NCBI GenBank assembly: GCA_025358195.1
Contig: JANYKP010000379.1
Coordinates: 1-11,663 of the forward strand
DNA from: Cyclobacteriaceae bacterium
Lineage (GTDB): Bacteria; Bacteroidota; Bacteroidia; Cytophagales; Cyclobacteriaceae
Direction of reading: 5' to 3'
Length of the DNA: 11,663 nucleotides
The translations under genes and the position numbers were made by a program. The notes beneath the pieces are model-generated. The model saw nothing but the letters and a program-made list of their open reading frames with translations. It was not told the origin of the DNA and ran no database searches. Each line of letters starts with the position of its first letter. Position 1 is the stretch's first letter. This document shows positions 7,012-11,663 of this stretch, piece by piece.

Positions 7012-7412
7012 GGCTTGGTGCTTAACTCAAGGATTCGTTCGTATTCTTCCTTTGAAACAGGTTGCACCGACAGCCGGGCGGCCCGCACCAAAACCATTTT
7101 TTGTAAGGATTTATCCTGCTTGACTCGTGCCAATGTAACGGGGTTTTTCAGAGGTTTATCAGGGGCCAGATCAATGGCCACCCAATCCGGGTCTTTTGGT
7201 TCAGGATATGCTTCTTTCGTTACCGTGGAAATTCCGACCACTGCCTTTTCATCACCGGTATGATAGATGAATGCCAGGTCCCCTTTCTTCATTTCCTTTA
7301 AATTTTTACGGGCTTGAAAGTTACGTACCCCGTCCCAGACGGCTTTTTTGTCGCGGACCAGATCTCCCCACGAAAAGGTTTCAGGTTCAGTTTTCAGCAG
7401 CCAACAGTTCAT
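7008..7412 (-). CDS. EVE-domain protein (thymocyte nuclear protein 1-like)
   Basis: This 134-aa protein is a single EVE domain (PF01878, PUA-like fold). It starts MNCWLLKTEPE, followed by FSW, VWDGVRNFQARKNL, MKKGDLAFIYHTG, VGISTVTKEAYPEP, WVAIDLAPDKPL, PVTLARVK and LVRAARLSVQPVSKEEYERIL, a full family match. EVE domains are small pockets thought to read modified bases in nucleic acids; the ligand of this one is unknown. An in-frame ATG at 7430 would add six residues absent from the usual family start, so the ATG at 7410-7412 is preferred. The stop overlaps the TTG start of the exported 526-aa protein, making this the first gene of a three-gene minus-strand unit. A cytosolic EVE protein with two exported proteins is an odd pairing and may be only positional. 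Confidence 0.92.
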   Translation of the reverse strand: MNCWLLKTEPETFSWGDLVRDKKAVWDGVRNFQARKNLKEMKKGDLAFIYHTGDEKAVVGISTVTKEAYPEPKDPDWVAIDLAPDKPLKNPVTLARVKQDKSLQKMVLVRAARLSVQPVSKEEYERILELSTKP

Positions 7413-7472
7413 AAGCAGGAATTTGTGCATCTAAAATAGTAAATAGATGGATTAAAAAGTGGCCTAAACGTC

Positions 7473-7489
7473 TACCCCTGTTAAGGGTA
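7473..7489. promoter_or_regulatory. Short inverted repeat between divergent EVE and GT9 genes
   Basis: TACCC (7473-7477) and GGGTA (7485-7489) flank a 7-nt centre in the spacer between the divergent genes, about 16 nt before the -7 element of the GT9 gene. It could be an operator or a chance dyad. I found no convincing promoter for the EVE operon; TATTTTAG just upstream of its start is a weak -7 candidate. Confidence 0.25.
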
Positions 7490-7504
7490 TCTTTATCAAA
7501 GTGG

Positions 7505-7512
7505 TAAATTTG
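7505..7512 (+). promoter_or_regulatory. Predicted -7 promoter element of the GT9 gene
   Basis: TAAATTTG matches TAnnTTTG exactly and ends 20 nt before the ATG at 7533. A clear -33 TTTG is not seen at the expected distance. Confidence 0.45.
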
Positions 7513-7532
7513 AACTTACCCAAGATACTACG

Positions 7533-8540
7533 ATGAAGGTACTCATCCTGCGATTTTCTTCCATTGGTGACATTGTCCTGACCACTCCTGTAGTTCGTAC
7601 CCTAAAGACCCAACTCGAAGACGCGCAAATTCACTTTGCAACGAAATACCAATACAAGGAATTGCTGGAAGCGAACCCGTATATCAATAAAACGCATTTT
7701 CTGAAGGAGAGGCTTTCCGATCTGATTTACGAATTGAAGCAGGAAAAATTTGATTATATCATTGACCTTCATCATAATCTGCGGACGTTGCGGATCAAAA
7801 ATGGCCTGGGTGTGAAGTCATTTAGTTACCGCAAACTCAATATTGAAAAATGGCTGATGGTCAACTTCAAGATCAACAAGCTTCCACCCATTCACATCGT
7901 GGACCGTTATATGGAAACAGTTAAATCCCTTGGCGTAAAAATGGATACACTGGGGCTTGATTATTTTATTCCTGAAAAAGACGACGTTCCGTTAGCGTGG
8001 CTCCCGGAAAATTTTCGTGAGCGTTACGTGGTGTATGCAATCGGTGCGCAGCATGGCACCAAGAAACTTCCCCCCGCACGAATGATTGAGTTATGTGATA
8101 AGATCAATAGACCGATTATTCTTCTGGGTGGGAAAGAAGATTTTGAAACAGGAGAGGTGATCGCTAATTTTTTTAAACGGAAACCAGGAGATCACGCTAC
8201 CGAAGAGGTCTTGCAACAGTTGAATAAGCAAGCAATTGTCTACAATGCCTGTGGAAAATTCAACCTGAATCAATCGGCGAGCGTGGTGAAGAAAGCGCGT
8301 TATGTATTTACGCATGATACTGGCTTGATGCATATTGCTGCAGCTTTCAGGAAAGAAGTCTTCAGTATTTGGGGTAATACCATTCCGGCCTTTGGGATGT
8401 ACCCCTATCGTACAAAGTTTACCATCCTAGAAAACAGCGCCCTTGATTGTCGTCCTTGCTCTAAAATAGGTTTTGAAAAATGCCCCAGAGGACACTTCAA
8501 GTGTATGAATGCCCTCCATTTTGATTTTTATCTGGAATGA
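7533..8540 (+). CDS. Glycosyltransferase family 9, ADP-heptose:LPS heptosyltransferase type
   Basis: This 335-aa GT-B fold enzyme would act at the cytoplasmic face of the inner membrane, adding a sugar (heptose in the characterised WaaC/WaaF members) to the lipopolysaccharide core. The N-terminus MKVLILRFSSIGDIVLTTPV is the classic GT9 opening, with the GD used in acceptor handling. GAQHGTKKLPP (171-181) lies in the hinge/donor region, and THDTGLMHIAAAF (260-272) is the nucleotide-sugar donor motif with its Asp. Near the end four cysteines (306, 309, 317, 324) form a CxxC-x7-C-x6-C pattern. The length fits the family and the ATG begins exactly at the conserved opening. Donor and acceptor sugars cannot be told from sequence. 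It stands alone on the plus strand, diverging from the EVE gene and converging on the purF-like gene. Confidence 0.9.
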   Translation: MKVLILRFSSIGDIVLTTPVVRTLKTQLEDAQIHFATKYQYKELLEANPYINKTHFLKERLSDLIYELKQEKFDYIIDLHHNLRTLRIKNGLGVKSFSYRKLNIEKWLMVNFKINKLPPIHIVDRYMETVKSLGVKMDTLGLDYFIPEKDDVPLAWLPENFRERYVVYAIGAQHGTKKLPPARMIELCDKINRPIILLGGKEDFETGEVIANFFKRKPGDHATEEVLQQLNKQAIVYNACGKFNLNQSASVVKKARYVFTHDTGLMHIAAAFRKEVFSIWGNTIPAFGMYPYRTKFTILENSALDCRPCSKIGFEKCPRGHFKCMNALHFDFYLE

Positions 8541-8575
8541 TGAGCCTATTTGGACTTTTGTAGATGATGGGATTT

Positions 8576-8659
8576 TTGGCTGTTGGGTCTTGGCTGTTGG
8601 CTTATCGTAGCGGGTGATAGGTGGACTGTTGTCAAAGCCAAGCGCGAAGCCCCAAGACC
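8576..8659. repeat. Intergenic direct repeat and nested imperfect dyad between convergent genes
   Basis: The 122-nt spacer between GT9 and the purF-like gene contains TTGGCTGTTGG twice (8576-8586 and 8590-8600). It also has two nested inverted pairs: GGTCTTGG (8586-8593) with CCAAGACC (8652-8659), and TTGGCTT (8597-8603) with AAGCCAA (8635-8641). The transcript could fold into a long imperfect hairpin with a loop of about 31 nt. There is no T-run as in a standard intrinsic terminator. It could be a bidirectional terminator or one copy of a dispersed intergenic repeat. Confidence 0.45.
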
Positions 8660-8662
8660 TAG

Positions 8663-10543
8663 TTAATACGCTCGCACCAACCTTCCCTCCATGTAGTTGA
8701 TGTAGGACTTGTTGGCCACCAGCATGCCACCCGGTGTTGGATAATTGCCTGTGAAATACCAATCACCCAAGTGGTGAGGGATCGCTTTGTGCAATGCTTC
8801 TACCGTTTGAAAAACTATTTTCAACTCTGCTTTCATGCCTGCTGGCTTCACGATATCGGCAATTTTATCAGATATTTCTTCGTACGTAAACTGATCGTAG
8901 AGTTTCTTAACATGATTTACAGGTTCATCGATGGATGCGTGCTGACATTGTTCATACACTTCACCCAGCAGGTAATCCTTGCCCTGATCCTTCAACAGCT
9001 GGATGACGGCACGGAATGCCACGAAGTCTCCCATGCGACTCATATCGATTCCGTAGCAGTCCGGAAAGCGTATTTGAGGAGCCGATGAAATTACCACGAT
9101 TTTTTTAGGTCCCAGGCGGTCCAATAATTTCAGAATGCTTTTTTCAAGAGTCGTGCCACGCACAATGGAGTCATCAATCACAACCAGTGTGTCTTTATCA
9201 CGCTTCACCACCTCGTATGTAGTGTCGTATACGTGTGCCACCATTTCATCGCGATGGTCATCATCCGCGATGAACGTTCGAATCTTCGCGTCCTTAATAA
9301 CAATTTTTTCTATCCTCGGGCGGAAGGAAAGAATGTCTTCCAGGGAATCCACCGATGGTTTGCCATCGACGATTATTTCAGTTTGTCTTTTTATTAGATA
9401 ATTTTCTACCTCGGCCATCATGCCATAGAAAGCGGTTTCTGCCGTATTTGGTATGTAGGAAAAGATCGTGTTTCGTAAGTCAAAGTTGATGGCTTTGAGT
9501 ACTTGTGGTACCAGCAGCTTACCCAACATTTTTCGTTCGCGATAAATGTCCGGATCATTGCCTCGTGAGAAATAGATTCGCTCGAAGCTGCAGGATTTTT
9601 TCTCACCTGCCGGAACAATCGAATGCTGAGCATAGTCACCGCTTTTGGTGATGATGAGGGCGTGTCCAGGGCGTATTTCTTCAATCTGGCTATATTCAAT
9701 ATTGAATGCCGTTTTAATGGCGGGTTTCTCGGAGGCCACTACCACCACTTCTTCATCCGCATAGTAATAGGCGGGTCGGATACCATTCGGGTCGCGGACT
9801 ACAAACGCCGATCCGGAGCCAATCAGTCCTGCCATTGTGTAGCCGCCATCAAAGTCTTTGCAGGCTCTCTTCAACATGTGTGCGAGGTCGATCTCATTTT
9901 CAATAATATCCGAGACCTCTTTGTTGGTAAATTGATCCTTGTATTTTTGAAATTGAAGTTGGACCTCTTCATCCAGGAAGTGCCCTATTTTCTCCATCAC
10001 GGTAACCGTGTCGACTTTCTCTTTCGGATGCTGTCCGAGGTTGACTAAAATATCAAAGAGCTCATCAACATTGGTCATGTTGAAATTACCGGCCATTACC
10101 AAGTTGCGGCTACGCCAGTTGTTTTGTCGCAGGAAGGGGTGGACATTTTCTATGCTGTTGAAACCGTGTGTGCCGTAGCGAAGGTGCCCCAGCCACAATT
10201 CGCCGGAGAAGGCCAAATGCTGCTTCAGCCATTTCTCATCACGGAATTTTTCTTTTCCAACCTTCTGGGCCTTTTGATATTTCTTTCCAATTTTTTTGAA
10301 AAGACTGGCTACCGGCTGGCTTTTCATAGACCGGTATCTGCTGATATACCGAAATCCGGGCTCCTGATCAATTTTGATGTTTGCGATCCCGGCACCATCC
10401 TGACCCCGGTTATGCTGTTTTTCCATCAGGATGTACATTTTGTTCATCCCATACGTAGGCCCGTATTTTTCAATGTAGTAGGAAAGGGGCTTGCGCAGCC
10501 TGACTAGCGCTATGCCGCACTCGTGGAGAATCGTATCGCTCAT
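8663..10543 (-). CDS. Amidophosphoribosyltransferase-like protein, long form (class II glutamine amidotransferase plus PRTase)
   Basis: This is a 626-aa PurF-type enzyme; PurF makes 5-phosphoribosylamine from PRPP and glutamine, the first step of purine synthesis. The glutaminase domain has Cys9 in HECGIA after an 8-residue propeptide (cleavage would expose the nucleophile), NRGQDGAG (45-52), GHLRYGTHG (119-127), GNFN (152-155) and RDPNGIRP (250-257). The PRTase domain has the PRPP loop VVIDDSIVRGTT (454-465), then SSAPQIRFPDCYGIDM. It is over 100 residues longer than usual PurF (about 470-510). An insert at about 75-112 precedes GHLRYG, and a C-terminal tail follows about 535. Of the cysteines that hold the [4Fe-4S] cluster in Bacillus PurF, C318 aligns, C496 is shifted by one, and the final CxxC is missing. 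It may be the working PurF or a second, diverged paralogue. The ATG is at 10541-10543. Confidence 0.88.
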   Translation of the reverse strand: MSDTILHECGIALVRLRKPLSYYIEKYGPTYGMNKMYILMEKQHNRGQDGAGIANIKIDQEPGFRYISRYRSMKSQPVASLFKKIGKKYQKAQKVGKEKFRDEKWLKQHLAFSGELWLGHLRYGTHGFNSIENVHPFLRQNNWRSRNLVMAGNFNMTNVDELFDILVNLGQHPKEKVDTVTVMEKIGHFLDEEVQLQFQKYKDQFTNKEVSDIIENEIDLAHMLKRACKDFDGGYTMAGLIGSGSAFVVRDPNGIRPAYYYADEEVVVVASEKPAIKTAFNIEYSQIEEIRPGHALIITKSGDYAQHSIVPAGEKKSCSFERIYFSRGNDPDIYRERKMLGKLLVPQVLKAINFDLRNTIFSYIPNTAETAFYGMMAEVENYLIKRQTEIIVDGKPSVDSLEDILSFRPRIEKIVIKDAKIRTFIADDDHRDEMVAHVYDTTYEVVKRDKDTLVVIDDSIVRGTTLEKSILKLLDRLGPKKIVVISSAPQIRFPDCYGIDMSRMGDFVAFRAVIQLLKDQGKDYLLGEVYEQCQHASIDEPVNHVKKLYDQFTYEEISDKIADIVKPAGMKAELKIVFQTVEALHKAIPHHLGDWYFTGNYPTPGGMLVANKSYINYMEGRLVRAY

Positions 10544-10556
10544 CAGATCTAAAACA

Positions 10557-10588
10557 CAAAGTTAATTTTATTCATTCAACTCATCAAA
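10557..10588 (-). promoter_or_regulatory. Predicted Bacteroidota-type promoter of the purF-like gene
   Basis: On the minus strand TTTG (10585-10588) is followed, after exactly 20 nt, by TAACTTTG (10557-10564). Both boxes match the -33/-7 consensus perfectly. It lies 13 nt before the ATG, giving a very short leader. This is the strongest promoter match in the window. Confidence 0.7.
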
Positions 10589-10630
10589 ATATCATCTTGA
10601 AACCACCGTGCGCACCGATAACCCACCAAG

Positions 10631-10658
10631 AAAAAAAGAATTGTCGCGGATTTTTTTT
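10631..10658. other. Phased A-tract/T-tract in the divergent purF-like/reductase spacer
   Basis: A run of seven A (10631-10637) and a run of eight T (10651-10658) have centres about 20 bp apart, two helical turns, in the 177-nt divergent spacer. This could curve the DNA or act as an UP-like element. A weak -7 candidate for the reductase, TATTTTCG (10698-10705, one mismatch), lies downstream without a well-spaced -33. Confidence 0.3.
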
Positions 10659-10720
10659 ACCATCTTCACTTTCAACGGGTTTGCGGGCAGAAATAATTAT
10701 TTTCGCGATCATTTTCTAGT

Positions 10721-11663
10721 ATGGTTCAAACAGATATAATCATCATCGGGGCCGGGCCGGTGGGACTTTTTACGGTTTTTGAGGCTGGACTTCTGAAACT
10801 GCGGTGCCATTTAATCGACTCATTGCCCCAGCCAGGCGGCCAGCTCATCGAGATATACCCTAAAAAGCCTATTTACGACATCCCAGGGTATCCCATCATC
10901 AATGCGGGGGAATTGGTAAACAAACTGTTGGACCAGATAGCCGTATTTAAGCCGGGCTTTACCTTGGGTGAAACGGTGACATCCCTGGAGGAAACTGGCG
11001 GGAATCAATTTGTCGTAAGCACCAACAAGGGAACCCAACATCGGGCGCCCATCGTAATGATTGCCGGAGGACTGGGTGTTTTTGAACCCAGGAAGCCGCC
11101 GATTGAAAATCTGGAGCGTTATGAAGACAAGGGTGTGGAATATATCATCAAGGACCCGGAATTTTACCGGGATAAGCGGGTGGTTATTTCCGGTGGAGGG
11201 GATTCCGCACTTGACTGGACCATTTATCTAGCTGAAAATAAAATTGCATCTGAAATTTCATTGGTGCACAGAAGGACTTCGTTCCGCGGACACCTGGACT
11301 CCGTTCAAAAAGTAATGAACCTTGCAAACGAAGGAAAAATAAATCTGATCACCGACGCGGAGGTGGTGAGGATCAATGCCAACGATACAAACAGACTAAC
11401 CTCGGTTGTCATCAAGCACACAAATCTTGGAGAAATAATAAAAGATGCTGACCACTTTATGCCGCTGTTTGGTTTGACACCAAGTCTGGGGCCGATCGCG
11501 GACTGGGGATTGGAGATTGAAAAAAGCGCTGTGAAAGTAAATACATACGATTACTCCACCAACCGGAAAGGTGTGTATGCTGTGGGTGATATTAATACTT
11601 ATCCAGGGAAACTAAAATTGATTTTGTGTGGATTTCATGAAGGCACCCTTGCGGTTCAATCTG
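10721..11663 (+). CDS. Ferredoxin--NADP(+) reductase, type 2 (thioredoxin reductase-like), 3' end cut
   Basis: The first 314 codons are present and the frame is open to the window edge; relatives are about 330-350 aa, so little is missing. The enzyme passes electrons between NADPH and ferredoxin or flavodoxin through FAD in the cytosol. Motifs: FAD-binding IIIIGAGPVGLF (6-17), LPQPGGQL (35-42), IYDIPGYP (51-58), NADPH-binding VISGGGDSALDW (155-166), HRR (183-185) for the NADPH 2'-phosphate, and YAVGDINTYPGKLKLI (286-301) at the second FAD contact. The redox CxxC of true thioredoxin reductases is absent, and the sequence follows Bacillus YumC closely, which supports the FNR call. The ATG at 10721 starts directly before the Rossmann motif. 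It diverges from the purF-like gene across a 177-nt spacer. Confidence 0.92.
   Translation, partial: MVQTDIIIIGAGPVGLFTVFEAGLLKLRCHLIDSLPQPGGQLIEIYPKKPIYDIPGYPIINAGELVNKLLDQIAVFKPGFTLGETVTSLEETGGNQFVVSTNKGTQHRAPIVMIAGGLGVFEPRKPPIENLERYEDKGVEYIIKDPEFYRDKRVVISGGGDSALDWTIYLAENKIASEISLVHRRTSFRGHLDSVQKVMNLANEGKINLITDAEVVRINANDTNRLTSVVIKHTNLGEIIKDADHFMPLFGLTPSLGPIADWGLEIEKSAVKVNTYDYSTNRKGVYAVGDINTYPGKLKLILCGFHEGTLAVQS

Noticed and set aside
9623..10048. Open frame of 141 codons antisense to the purF-like gene
   Set aside because: It is fully contained opposite conserved catalytic-domain coding sequence and has no recognisable protein features.
10721..11663. Thioredoxin reductase as an alternative for the flavoprotein
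   Set aside because: The redox CxxC motif is absent from the central domain, and the sequence follows the type 2 FNR pattern throughout.

Overview
The window looks like chromosomal DNA from a member of the Bacteroidota, probably Cytophagales-like. This is inferred from four things: gene content typical of that phylum; start codons without clear Shine-Dalgarno sequences; several upstream sequences matching the Bacteroidota promoter consensus (-33 TTTG, -7 TAnnTTTG); and a two-domain outer-membrane protein ending in an OmpA-type module. I see no phage, transposase, CRISPR array, tRNA or rRNA. Most genes are housekeeping.

Layout. The left edge holds the 3' part of a plus-strand OmpA-family gene whose visible start is a decapeptide repeat. 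It ends 6 nt from the end of a convergent minus-strand gene for a cystathionine beta-synthase-type PLP enzyme with a C-terminal CBS-domain pair. Upstream of that, also on the minus strand, is a pyrR-pyrB pair (PyrR regulator/uracil phosphoribosyltransferase and aspartate carbamoyltransferase). Next on the minus strand is a tightly packed cluster, in transcription order: an EVE-domain protein, then two exported full-length paralogues of unknown function (526 and 517 aa). The first paralogue starts at a TTG that overlaps the EVE stop codon, and the second overlaps the end of the first. A plus-strand GT9 glycosyltransferase (ADP-heptose:LPS heptosyltransferase type) diverges from the EVE gene. 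It converges, across a 122-nt repeat-bearing spacer, on a long 626-aa amidophosphoribosyltransferase-like gene on the minus strand. A plus-strand type 2 ferredoxin-NADP reductase diverges from that gene and is cut by the right edge.

How the genes fit together. The pyrR-pyrB pair and the PurF-like enzyme both act on phosphoribosyl/nucleotide supply but are not adjacent. The CBS-type enzyme belongs to sulfur amino acid metabolism, the OmpA-like and GT9 genes to the envelope, and the reductase to redox supply.

The least explained part is the exported paralogue pair coupled to the EVE gene. The most testable regulatory point is that the likely pyrR promoter leaves almost no 5' leader, so the classic PyrR attenuation mechanism has no room upstream of this operon. 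No clear new defence or mobile system is visible.
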